From Methylotenera sp. (GTDB lineage Bacteria; Pseudomonadota; Gammaproteobacteria; Burkholderiales; Methylophilaceae): a DNA stretch of 11,021 nucleotides. The notes under the pieces were generated by a model. The model did no database searches. It had not been told where the DNA came from and saw nothing but the letters and a program-made list of their open reading frames with translations. The position numbers and the translations under genes are program-made. The DNA is taken from NCBI GenBank assembly GCA_005791685.1, contig SXVG01000059.1:1-11021 (forward strand). Direction: 5' to 3'. Shown here in pieces: positions 1-6,027 of the stretch; position 1 is the first letter of the stretch, and each line of letters opens with the position of its first letter.

Positions 1-702
1 CGCAGCGCGTTTGGCCGCTAATATTTTAGTCAACATGCCGCCCGTGCCCACGGTACTGCCGGCGCCACCGGCCATTTTTTCCAATGCGCTGTCCCCGGCC
101 ATGGCATGCCCAATGAACTTTGCATTGTTGTCCAGACGTGGGTCAGCCGAATACAAGCCGCGCTGATCCGTTAAAATCACCAGCGCGTCGGCTTCGATTA
201 AATTGGCCACCAACGAGCCTAAGGTATCGTTGTCACCAAAGCGAATTTCATCGGTGACCACCGTGTCGTTTTCGTTGATGATAGGAATGACGTTTAAATC
301 CAATAAAGTGCGCAAGGTGCTGCGCGCATTTAAGTAACGCTTTCTATCGGCTAAATCATCGTGGGTTAAGAGCAGTTGCGCGGTATGCAATTGGTGTAGG
401 CTAAAACAGGATTCGTACATTTGCACCAAACCCATTTGCCCCACGGCGGCGGCTGCCTGCAATTCATTGACCGCGGTAGGCCGTTTTTTCCAGCCTAAAC
501 GCTGCATGCCTTCCGCCACGGCGCCACTGGACACCAATATGACTTGCTTGCCTTGATGCGCCAAATGGGCGATTTGCGTCGCCCAGGCGGCAATCGCCTC
601 CTGGTCTAGGCCATTGCCATTATTCGTGACCAAGCTGGATCCGACCTTGACCACGATCACTTTTGCATCCACTAGCAGCGATTTAAATTCCAGCGTAGTC
701 AT
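1..702 (-). CDS. proB: Glutamate 5-kinase, C-terminus cut off by window edge
   Basis: ATP-dependent phosphorylation of L-glutamate to glutamyl 5-phosphate, the first and feedback-controlled step of proline synthesis in the cytoplasm. The 234 visible codons start at the ATG at 702 and stay open to position 1. They cover the amino acid kinase domain: the nucleotide-binding strand VVKVGSSLV (residues 17-25), ILVSSGAVAEG (55-65), the substrate loop NENDTVV (143-149) with FGDNDTLG (155-162), and LTDQRGLYSADPR (177-189). The visible part ends just after GTGGMLTK (219-226). Full-length proteins are about 370 residues, so the end of the kinase domain and any C-terminal PUA domain lie outside. The start lies 4 bp after the obgE stop codon. 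The nearest Shine-Dalgarno-like bases (GGTGAG) sit about 18 nt upstream inside obgE, so translation is probably coupled to obgE. The family call is certain; whether a PUA domain is present cannot be seen. Confidence 0.97.
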   Translation of the reverse strand, partial: MTTLEFKSLLVDAKVIVVKVGSSLVTNNGNGLDQEAIAAWATQIAHLAHQGKQVILVSSGAVAEGMQRLGWKKRPTAVNELQAAAAVGQMGLVQMYESCFSLHQLHTAQLLLTHDDLADRKRYLNARSTLRTLLDLNVIPIINENDTVVTDEIRFGDNDTLGSLVANLIEADALVILTDQRGLYSADPRLDNNAKFIGHAMAGDSALEKMAGGAGSTVGTGGMLTKILAAKRAA

Positions 703-706
703 TTTA

Positions 707-1810
707 TTAATCTTTTACACTCACCCTATTAGCAGCCATCGTTTCATTAATCAGGCCCGTTTCTTTAAATTCACCCGCTGCGGCATCCACGTCCAATGCC
801 AAACGCTTGGCTTCGTCTATGTGCGCCATGATAGCGTAGGTTAATTCTTTACAACCCAGCCCATTAATTGCTGAAATAGCAAATACTGGACCTTTCCAAC
901 CGTAGGCTTTAACAAATTCTTTCACGGCCAGCTCAGTGTCTTGCAACATGTCTACTTTATTGAGCACCAACCAACGTGGCTTTTCATATAAAGCCTGATC
1001 GTATTTTCTCAGTTCTTCAACGATGGCTTTAGCCTCGCGCACCGGGTCCACCGCCTCATCAAACGGCGCGATGTCTACCAAATGCAACAATAAAGAGGTG
1101 CGTTGCAAATGCCGTAAAAATTGATGGCCCAAGCCTGCACCTTCCGCCGCGCCTTCAATGATGCCAGGGATGTCGGCAATCACAAAACTACGCTCGCTAT
1201 CTACCCGCACCACGCCCAAATTAGGGTGCAAGGTGGTGAACGGGTAATCGGCGACTTTGGGTTTGGCCGCCGACACTGAACGTATATAGGTGGACTTGCC
1301 GGCATTAGGCATGCCCAACAAACCCACGTCGGCCAACACTTTAAGCTCTAAATAAAGCTCCAGCTCTTCGCCTGGGTCGCCTTTGGTGCATTGCCGTGGC
1401 GCACGGTTTAGACTGGATTTAAAATGCACGTTGCCCAAACCGCCTTTGCCACCCGCCGCCATTTGGGCGCGTTGACCATGCTCGCTTAAATCCACCAACA
1501 TTTGCCCGCTGGCTTTATCTGAAATCACCGTGCCGACTGGCACACGTAAGACCATTTCTTCACCTTTAGCGCCGTAACATTCAGCGCTGCGACCGTTCTC
1601 CCCACGTTGTGCACGAAACACACGTGAATAGCGGTAGTCCACTAGGGTATTGATATTGCGGTCGGCTTCCATGTAAATGGATCCACCACGACCGCCGTCG
1701 CCGCCGCTAGGGCCGCCGAGCGGTTCGTACTTTTCGCGCCTGAAGGTGGCCACGCCATTACCGCCATCACCGGCGTATATTTTAATCGTTGCTTCGTCTA
1801 TAAATTTCAT
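707..1810 (-). CDS. obgE: Obg-family GTPase, 50S ribosome assembly factor
   Basis: Essential P-loop GTPase that binds the pre-50S ribosomal particle and links ribosome maturation to growth and stress state. The 367-residue protein shows the glycine-rich Obg fold (about 1-158, with GGPSGGDGGRGG at 32-43 and GGKGGLGN at 120-127). The G domain follows: G1 GMPNAGKST (166-174), G2 FTT (191-193), G3 DIPG (213-216), G4 NKVD (284-287) and G5 SA (313-314). The last ~30 residues are a short variable tail. The start is supported by the conserved MKFIDEA opening and by AAGG about 9 nt upstream. It lies in the usual rplU-rpmA-obgE-proB order, but an intrinsic terminator separates it from rpmA. It probably has its own promoter at 1897-1905 and is co-transcribed with proB. 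Length and motifs are normal for the family. Confidence 0.98.
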   Translation of the reverse strand: MKFIDEATIKIYAGDGGNGVATFRREKYEPLGGPSGGDGGRGGSIYMEADRNINTLVDYRYSRVFRAQRGENGRSAECYGAKGEEMVLRVPVGTVISDKASGQMLVDLSEHGQRAQMAAGGKGGLGNVHFKSSLNRAPRQCTKGDPGEELELYLELKVLADVGLLGMPNAGKSTYIRSVSAAKPKVADYPFTTLHPNLGVVRVDSERSFVIADIPGIIEGAAEGAGLGHQFLRHLQRTSLLLHLVDIAPFDEAVDPVREAKAIVEELRKYDQALYEKPRWLVLNKVDMLQDTELAVKEFVKAYGWKGPVFAISAINGLGCKELTYAIMAHIDEAKRLALDVDAAAGEFKETGLINETMAANRVSVKD

Positions 1811-1862
1811 ACTTTTAACCTTCGCAAGAATGCTTTAGCCTTAAAGCCTCAACAACCCTGCC

Positions 1863-1899
1863 ATTCCCAGAAGACGGTAAAGGTCTTCCCCCGTGGAAT
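1863..1899 (-). repeat. Imperfect inverted repeat in the obgE 5' leader
   Basis: GAAGAC (1870-1875) and GTCTTC (1883-1888) form a 6-bp perfect inverted repeat with a 7-nt loop. ATTCC (1863-1867) and GGAAT (1895-1899) add an outer 5-bp arm across an asymmetric internal loop. No T-tract follows on the minus strand, so it is not an intrinsic terminator. With the promoter proposed at 1897-1905, the inner hairpin would sit at the very 5' end of the obgE mRNA. Role unknown; mRNA stability or regulation is inference. Confidence 0.5.
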
Positions 1900-1905
1900 A
1901 TATCA
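1897..1905 (-). promoter_or_regulatory. Candidate extended -10 promoter for obgE-proB
   Basis: Read on the minus strand, this is TGATATATT: the TGn extension followed by TATATT, 5 of 6 matches to TATAAT. No good -35 hexamer lies 16-18 nt upstream, as is common for extended -10 promoters. The predicted start point is near 1889-1890, about 80 nt before the obgE ATG. A promoter is expected here because a terminator closes the rplU-rpmA unit just upstream. Confidence 0.35.
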
Positions 1906-1943
1906 GCTAAGGCCGATTATTCACACGCGACAGTCTAGCAAAC

Positions 1944-1972
1944 AAAAAAGCCCCATCAAACGATGAGGCTTT
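1944..1972 (-). terminator. Intrinsic terminator after rpmA
   Basis: On the minus strand the RNA would form an 11-bp stem, AAAGCCTCATC / GATGGGGCTTT, with one G-U pair and a 4-nt loop (plus-strand arms 1947-1957 and 1962-1972). A six-base U-tract overlaps and follows the stem (A1944-A1949 on the plus strand). It begins about 19 bp after the rpmA stop codon. It marks the end of the rplU-rpmA transcript, though some readthrough into obgE is possible. Confidence 0.88.
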
Positions 1973-1990
1973 GAATAATACCAGTGTAAC

Positions 1991-2251
1991 TTAAGCTGCA
2001 ACAATAATACTTACAGTGTGGCGCTTTAATGCACCTTTAACTGCAAAAGCTACTTTACCTGCCACTTTAGCGTACAAAGTATGATCCTTACCCATGCCTA
2101 CGTTTTCACCCGCGTGCATTTTTGTACCGCGCTGACGCACGATGATGCTGCCTGCGCTCACCACTGTTTCGCCGAAGGCTTTAACACCTAGTCGTTGTGC
2201 GTGTGAATCGCGACCGTTACGTGAACTACCGCCTGCTTTTTTGTGTGCCAT
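1991..2251 (-). CDS. rpmA: Large ribosomal subunit protein bL27
   Basis: Ribosomal protein L27, whose flexible N-terminus reaches the peptidyl transferase centre and supports tRNA placement. It has 86 residues, the usual length. It opens with the conserved MAHKKAGGSSRNGRDS; the later blocks RLGVKAFG (20-27), IIVRQRGTKMHAG and VGMGKDHTLYA are all present. The mature N-terminus should need only methionine removal, as in other proteobacteria, because there is no Firmicutes-type prepeptide before AHKKAGG. A good ribosome binding site, AAGGA, lies about 7 nt upstream. The gene follows rplU after a 32-bp gap and ends before a strong terminator, so L21 and L27 are made from one transcript. Confidence 0.98.
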   Translation of the reverse strand: MAHKKAGGSSRNGRDSHAQRLGVKAFGETVVSAGSIIVRQRGTKMHAGENVGMGKDHTLYAKVAGKVAFAVKGALKRHTVSIIVAA

Positions 2252-2283
2252 GATTAATCCTTAAGTCTTATTGATTGCGTCAA

Positions 2284-2649
2284 TTATGCAGCAGCTTTAG
2301 CTGCTTTAGCTTTGGCTGGTTTAGCCGCGGCTTGACCTGCAGCTAAAATTTCGCCAATTTGAATTTCAGTAAAACTTTGGCGATGGCCTTGAGTTTTACG
2401 GTAATGTTTACGGCGACGGAATTTGAAAATCATCACCTTGTCCGCACGGCCGTGTGACAGCACCGTAGCTTGAACCGTTGCACCATTGATAATAGGTGAA
2501 CCTATGGTTGTTGTTGTGCCGTCTGAAACCATTAAAATTTGATCCAGCGTAACCGTACCGCCCACTTCAACTTCTAATTTTTCAACTTTTAATCGCTCGC
2601 CTGCATTGACGCGATATTGTTTACCACCAGTTTTAATTACTGCATACAT
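2284..2649 (-). CDS. rplU: Large ribosomal subunit protein bL21
   Basis: Ribosomal protein L21, which binds 23S rRNA in the 50S subunit. The start MYAVIKTGGKQYRV is canonical, and the RNA-binding stretch KFRRRKHYRKTQGHRQ (about residues 76-91) is complete, followed by TEIQIGEI. At 121 residues it is about 18 longer than the 103-residue E. coli protein. The extra length is a C-terminal Ala/Lys/Pro tail (from about residue 106 on), of low complexity and positively charged. AAGG lies about 9 nt before the ATG. It is the first gene of the rplU-rpmA unit and is divergent from ispB. Confidence 0.97.
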   Translation of the reverse strand: MYAVIKTGGKQYRVNAGERLKVEKLEVEVGGTVTLDQILMVSDGTTTTIGSPIINGATVQATVLSHGRADKVMIFKFRRRKHYRKTQGHRQSFTEIQIGEILAAGQAAAKPAKAKAAKAAA

Positions 2650-2686
2650 GATTGAGCCTTAAATTACGCTTTCTAAAGAACTCGGC

Positions 2687-2714
2687 ATTATACGCAAATA
2701 ATGTAGCAAAGCAA
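2687..2714 (-). promoter_or_regulatory. Sigma-70-type promoter for rplU-rpmA
   Basis: Minus-strand TATAAT (plus-strand 2687-2692) is a perfect -10 box. TTGCTT (2709-2714) lies 16 nt upstream as a -35 box matching TTGACA at its first three bases; the frame one base away (TTTGCT, 17-nt spacer) is an alternative. The predicted start point is near 2680, giving a leader of about 30 nt. A strong -10 fits a ribosomal protein operon. Confidence 0.75.
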
Positions 2715-2815
2715 ACTCTAATCGCAGGCTAATCTAAAAAAGCTTGCCGACCATTTCGATTCCGCATTTTAATCGATCAGTTCTCACGCTCAGCACGATA
2801 AACAAAAGTTGGCTG

Positions 2816-2824
2816 TGTTAGAAT
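2816..2824 (+). promoter_or_regulatory. Candidate extended -10 promoter for ispB
   Basis: TGTTAGAAT reads as the TGn extension plus TAGAAT (5 of 6 matches to TATAAT). No convincing -35 hexamer is seen 16-18 nt upstream. The predicted start point is near 2831, about 33 nt before the ispB ATG. It stands back to back with the rplU promoter, about 100 bp away. Confidence 0.5.
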
Positions 2825-2863
2825 GTCCGCCTATTTAAAAGGTTAATTATCCTTACATTCAGC

Positions 2864-3865
2864 ATGACTACCCTCCAGCCTAATCCAGCAAAAACCCATG
2901 CCCTAGAAGCCATACAAGCGTGCATCAGCACTGACATTGCAGCGGTACATAAGGTCATTGAACACGCACTGCATTCTGAAGTCCCCTTGGTCAACCAAGT
3001 AGCTCACCATATTATCAACAGCGGCGGTAAACGTTTGCGGCCCATGCTGGTGTTGCTGGCAGCCGGCTTATTTGGCCCAGTTAAATCCGAACATCACCAA
3101 CTGGCGGCCGTGGTTGAATTCATACATACCGCCACTTTGCTGCACGATGACGTGGTGGATGAATCAGCAAAACGCCGCGGTAGAAATACCGCCAATGCCG
3201 TTTTTGGCAATGCCGCCAGCGTCCTGGTGGGCGATTTCGTTTATTCGCGCGCGTTTCAAATGATGGTGGCCGTGCAAAATATGCGTGTCATGGAAGTCTT
3301 AAGTCATGCCACCAACACCATCGCCGAGGGCGAAGTGTTGCAATTGCTCAATGTACACAATGCCGACCTGACCGATGCCGACTACTTGCAAGTCATCCAA
3401 TACAAAACCGCCAAGCTATTTGAAGCCGCCGCGCAACTGGGCGCCATCATCAGTCATGCCAGTGCGATGGATGAAAAAGCTTTAAGCCTATACGGCATGC
3501 ACCTAGGCACGGCTTTTCAATTGATAGACGACGTGTTGGATTTAAGTGGTGACGCGCAAGAGATAGGCAAAAACATAGGTGACGACTTAAGCGAAGGCAA
3601 ACCCACTTTGCCGCTGCTTTACGCCATGCGGCAAGGCACAGCGGACGAAGCGGCGGCCATCAAACACGCCATCGAACACGGTGGACTGGATGATTTGGCC
3701 ACGGTATTGCATGCGGTTGAACGAACCGGTGCACTGCAGTACGTGAGGCAAGCGGCCGAATTAGAAGCCAAAGCCGCCTGCGCGGCCATCGCGCACTTTG
3801 CCGATTCGCCTTATAAGCAAGCCATGCTGGCTTTAGCTGGCTTTGCCACAGCCAGACGCCATTAA
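2864..3865 (+). CDS. ispB: Long-chain trans-polyprenyl (probably octaprenyl) diphosphate synthase
   Basis: Adds isopentenyl diphosphate units to an allylic primer to make the polyprenyl side chain of ubiquinone or menaquinone. The 333-residue protein has the family landmarks: SGGKRLRP (53-60, diphosphate binding), the first Asp-rich motif DDVVD (95-99) within LLHDDVVDE, GDFVYSRAF, GEVLQL (156-161), the KTA motif (181-183), and the second Asp-rich motif DDVLD (222-226) followed by GK(N)IGDDLSEGKPTLP. The residue five before the first motif is alanine (A90), small as in long-chain synthases, so a product longer than C15-C20 is expected. The exact chain length cannot be read from sequence. The start has no close Shine-Dalgarno; AAAGG lies about 20 nt upstream. 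The position beside rplU-rpmA is the usual one for ispB. Confidence 0.95.
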   Translation: MTTLQPNPAKTHALEAIQACISTDIAAVHKVIEHALHSEVPLVNQVAHHIINSGGKRLRPMLVLLAAGLFGPVKSEHHQLAAVVEFIHTATLLHDDVVDESAKRRGRNTANAVFGNAASVLVGDFVYSRAFQMMVAVQNMRVMEVLSHATNTIAEGEVLQLLNVHNADLTDADYLQVIQYKTAKLFEAAAQLGAIISHASAMDEKALSLYGMHLGTAFQLIDDVLDLSGDAQEIGKNIGDDLSEGKPTLPLLYAMRQGTADEAAAIKHAIEHGGLDDLATVLHAVERTGALQYVRQAAELEAKAACAAIAHFADSPYKQAMLALAGFATARRH

Positions 3866-3885
3866 CGCTTAATTGAGCGTGATTT
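3865..3885 (+). terminator. Possible weak terminator of ispB, over the 3' end of the neighbouring gene
   Basis: ACGCTT (3865-3870) and GAGCGT (3875-3880) form a 6-bp stem including one G-U pair, with loop AATT. GATTTT follows. On the opposite strand the wobble pair becomes an A-C mismatch, so the structure favours plus-strand RNA. It overlaps the stop codon of the minus-strand gene. Stem and T-tract are both short, so the call is tentative. Confidence 0.3.
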
Positions 3886-4237
3886 TCTCACCGCTATCGG
3901 CGTGGTAATAGGTTAAATGCGCGCATTCATTGGCGCCCGAGGTCAAGGACCCATCAAATAAGAAGCGGCCGTCCACATCCACGATGGCATAGCCGTTGTG
4001 ATACAAAGTTACCTCAGCCAGTTTAGGACTTAATTTAGAGCCTTGGCGCAAGGCAAAGCTGATGCAGTTTTCTTCTTCCGCCTCAGAATAAACTTCCCAA
4101 TCAGGGCCGCCAGTTAATTGCGCCAACCACGCCGGTAAATCCACTTCAACGCGGCAAATAATAGGCTCGTCCCATTCCGGTCTATGCAGCTCTGCTGCGG
4201 ACAACGCTATGCTGTTTTGTTGGTCTTTATCGGTCAT
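3869..4237 (-). CDS. Uncharacterised 122-residue cytoplasmic protein
   Basis: I do not recognise a family. The protein is acidic in its first two thirds (for example EWDEP at 21-25 and EAEEEN at 52-57). It has no signal peptide and no membrane segment. The second half alternates hydrophobic and polar residues (VTLYHNGYAIVDVDGRFLFDG, about 76-96, then HLTYYHADSGEKITL), which suggests a beta-sheet-rich fold. Three cysteines (28, 58, 105) are spaced too far apart for a simple zinc motif. The ATG at 4237 is chosen because GGGAAGG ends 3 nt before it. A GTG at 4249 would add four residues but has a poor binding site. A perfect TATAAT at 4266-4271 drives it as a single gene. It ends 3 bp from the ispB stop codon, tail to tail. 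Codon style matches its neighbours. That it is a real gene is likely; the function is unknown. Confidence 0.75.
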   Translation of the reverse strand: MTDKDQQNSIALSAAELHRPEWDEPIICRVEVDLPAWLAQLTGGPDWEVYSEAEEENCISFALRQGSKLSPKLAEVTLYHNGYAIVDVDGRFLFDGSLTSGANECAHLTYYHADSGEKITLN

Positions 4238-4265
4238 ATACCTTCCCACTTCACTTATTCATGCC

Positions 4266-4286
4266 ATTATAACTTGAGCGACTCAA
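4266..4286 (-). promoter_or_regulatory. Promoter of the uncharacterised gene, with a palindrome upstream of the -10
   Basis: Minus-strand TATAAT (plus-strand 4266-4271) is a perfect -10 box with a predicted start near 4259, about 22 nt before the ATG at 4237. There is no good -35 box. In the spacer region lies the palindrome TTGAG-CGA-CTCAA (4274-4286), placed where a bound regulator would block or replace -35 contacts. The promoter call is good; the operator idea is inference. Confidence 0.5.
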
Positions 4287-4372
4287 ATTGCATTTTGTAT
4301 TTGCGGATGATTTTTCCGCTTTCAAGTGGCGGGCATTATTTTTTTATACCCAAGCCATAACACAAGCACGGG

Positions 4373-4401
4373 TTGCCACAAACAAACAAGGATGCGATGA
4401 T
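4373..4401 (+). promoter_or_regulatory. Candidate promoter for pilD-coaE
   Basis: TTGCCA (4373-4378, 5 of 6 matches to TTGACA), a 17-nt spacer, then GATGAT (4396-4401, 4 of 6 matches to TATAAT). The predicted start near 4408 leaves a leader of about 48 nt before the pilD ATG. The rest of the gap 4287-4372 holds a T-rich stretch with short GCGG/CCGC repeats of unclear meaning. Confidence 0.3.
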
Positions 4402-4455
4402 GCGTTTAGTTTAAGCCACACCCCAGTCATCAGTTAAGGAAAATTAAAGAGCCCT

Positions 4456-5328
4456 ATGCCCACTATCTTTGCTGATGTCTCACTAGCCTTACAACAAAAT
4501 AGCCCTTTATTCTTAGCCCTGTGCGTGCTATTAGGCTTAATGCTAGGCAGTTTTTTGAATGTGCTCATACACCGTTTGCCGAAAATAATGCAACGCGAAT
4601 GGCAACACAACTGCCTGGAGTTGCAAGGCCAAACCGCGCCGGCAACTCCAGCCTACAATCTCATCCGCCCAGGCTCGCAATGCCCGCATTGCCAACACCC
4701 GCTAGGCGTACTGGAAAACATTCCGCTGCTCAGCTACCTGGCTTTAAAAGGCCGTTGCCGTCACTGCCTAGGCAAAATAAGCCCACGCTACCCTAACGTG
4801 GAATTATTATGCGGCGCACTGCTAGGCTTAGCCGGCTGGCAATTTGGCTACAGCAGCCACATGCTGTTTGCCAGCGCATTAAGTTTGACCTTAATCGCCC
4901 TCGCTTTTATTGACCTTGATACACAGTTGCTACCAGACTGCCTCACCCTGCCCTTGCTGTGGTTGGGCTTGCTGTTTAATCTAAACCGCGGCTTCACCGA
5001 CCTCAATAGCGCCGTCATTGGGGCGGTGGCCGGCTACCTGATGCTGTGGACGGTCTACTGGCTATTTAAACTGTGTACAGGCAAAGAAGGCATGGGTTAC
5101 GGCGACTTTAAATTACTGGCCGCCCTGGGCGCTTGGTTTGGTTGGCAAATGCTGGCCACCATCATACTGTTGTCATCCCTACTAGCTGCCGCAATAGGCA
5201 TCATGCTTATTGCGGCCGGCCAGCGTGGTCGCGACAGCACCATACCCTTTGGGCCGTTTTTAGCCATTGCCGGGCTGACCGTGCTGTTTTTAGGGCCGCA
5301 TTTACACGGCGTGGCTGGGCTTAATTGA
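4456..5328 (+). CDS. pilD: Prepilin peptidase / N-methyltransferase (type IV pilin or type II secretion)
   Basis: Inner-membrane aspartic protease (A24 family) that cleaves the leader of type IV pilins and type II secretion pseudopilins; the family also N-methylates the new N-terminus. The 290-residue protein starts with a membrane helix and the conserved GSFLNVLIHRLP (31-42). It then has the cytoplasmic zinc-binding part with C76-x2-C79 and C101-x2-C104, followed by several membrane helices. The protease motifs are FIDLDTQLLPD (151-161) and the GMGYGD box (212-217, catalytic D217), then IPFGPFLA (263-270). All four cysteines are present, so methylase activity is expected. The ATG at 4456 is the only usable start in frame; AAAGAG just upstream is a weak binding site. 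pilB and pilC, often adjacent in other proteobacteria, are not here. The stop codon overlaps the coaE start. Confidence 0.95.
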   Translation: MPTIFADVSLALQQNSPLFLALCVLLGLMLGSFLNVLIHRLPKIMQREWQHNCLELQGQTAPATPAYNLIRPGSQCPHCQHPLGVLENIPLLSYLALKGRCRHCLGKISPRYPNVELLCGALLGLAGWQFGYSSHMLFASALSLTLIALAFIDLDTQLLPDCLTLPLLWLGLLFNLNRGFTDLNSAVIGAVAGYLMLWTVYWLFKLCTGKEGMGYGDFKLLAALGAWFGWQMLATIILLSSLLAAAIGIMLIAAGQRGRDSTIPFGPFLAIAGLTVLFLGPHLHGVAGLN

Positions 5329-5945
5329 TGCAAGTGATTGCCCTTACCGGCGGCATAGGCTCAGGCAAAAGTGAAGCCGCCAAGCATTTTGCCGCGCTGG
5401 GCGTGCCGGTGGTCGATGTGGATGCGATTGCCCATCAATTAAGCAAGACTGGCGAGCCCATGCTTGGGCAAATCAGCCTATTATTTGGCGCGGATTTTCT
5501 GCAAGCTGACGGTAGCTTAAACCGCGCAAAATTACGCGACCATGTGTTCAAGCACCCCACTGAACGCTTAAAACTGGAAGCGCTGATGCATCCGGCCATC
5601 CATGCCCAAGCACTGCAACAATTGGCCGACAATGCTAAAAATTCACGCTCGCCCTACCAAATTTTAGTGATCCCCTTGCTGTTTGAAAGCCACCGTTATA
5701 ACGGCATCCCGGATAAAGTATTAGTCATCGACAGCGCTGAGCCCTTGCAAATAGCCCGCACCATGCAAAGAAGTGCCTTAAGCGCCAGCGCTGTGCAGGC
5801 CATGATGGCGGCACAGGTCAGCCGAGCACAACGCTTGGCCGGCGCCGATGAGGTCATAGAAAACCAAGGCACACTGGCAGAATTGCAAGAAAAAGTAGGC
5901 TTAATTCACAAAAAGTTCATTAAAACTTGCATAGTTAGCCAATAA
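5328..5945 (+). CDS. coaE: Dephospho-CoA kinase
   Basis: Phosphorylates the 3'-hydroxyl of dephospho-CoA with ATP, the last step of coenzyme A synthesis. The 205-residue protein has the P-loop GGIGSGKS (8-15), VDVDAIAHQL (29-38) with the conserved Asp32, MHPAI (87-91), IPLLFE (115-120), the Q-x2-R-x2-R lid element (163-169), and AGADEVIEN (171-179). The ATG at 5328 shares one base with the TGA of pilD (TGATG), a typical coupled start. An in-frame TTG one codon earlier is possible but less likely. There is no strong ribosome binding site, which fits coupling. The pilD-coaE pairing is common in beta- and gammaproteobacteria. Confidence 0.97.
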   Translation: MQVIALTGGIGSGKSEAAKHFAALGVPVVDVDAIAHQLSKTGEPMLGQISLLFGADFLQADGSLNRAKLRDHVFKHPTERLKLEALMHPAIHAQALQQLADNAKNSRSPYQILVIPLLFESHRYNGIPDKVLVIDSAEPLQIARTMQRSALSASAVQAMMAAQVSRAQRLAGADEVIENQGTLAELQEKVGLIHKKFIKTCIVSQ

Positions 5946-5955
5946 CTTTGATAAT
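5927..5955 (+). promoter_or_regulatory. Candidate promoter for zapD-yacG
   Basis: TTGCAT (5927-5932), a 17-nt spacer, then GATAAT (5950-5955, 5 of 6 matches to TATAAT). It lies across the last codons of coaE. The predicted start near 5962 gives a leader of about 66 nt before zapD. It would let the cell-division gene be expressed apart from pilD-coaE. Confidence 0.4.
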
Positions 5956-6027
5956 CCATGTCAACTTATCCTTAGTGTATTCACCATGCCTCTTAACCGT
6001 GTTGTTTAGCCAACCATTCGCCACTCA

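Noticed and set aside
4238..4249. GTG start for the uncharacterised protein, adding four residues
   Set aside because: The added codons contain the GGGAAGG that serves as the binding site for the ATG at 4237, and the predicted transcript would leave only about 10 nt before the GTG.
4303..4345. Repeated GCGG/CCGC/GCGG blocks followed by a T-run before pilD, resembling a terminator/antiterminator leader
   Set aside because: The stems are only 4-5 bp, no coding or ligand-binding leader is visible, and the candidate pilD promoter lies downstream of them.
4397..4414. Tiny reading frame (ATG ATG CGT TTA GTT TAA) in the pilD leader
   Set aside because: Five codons with no amino acid bias or attenuator-like hairpin after it; could easily arise by chance.
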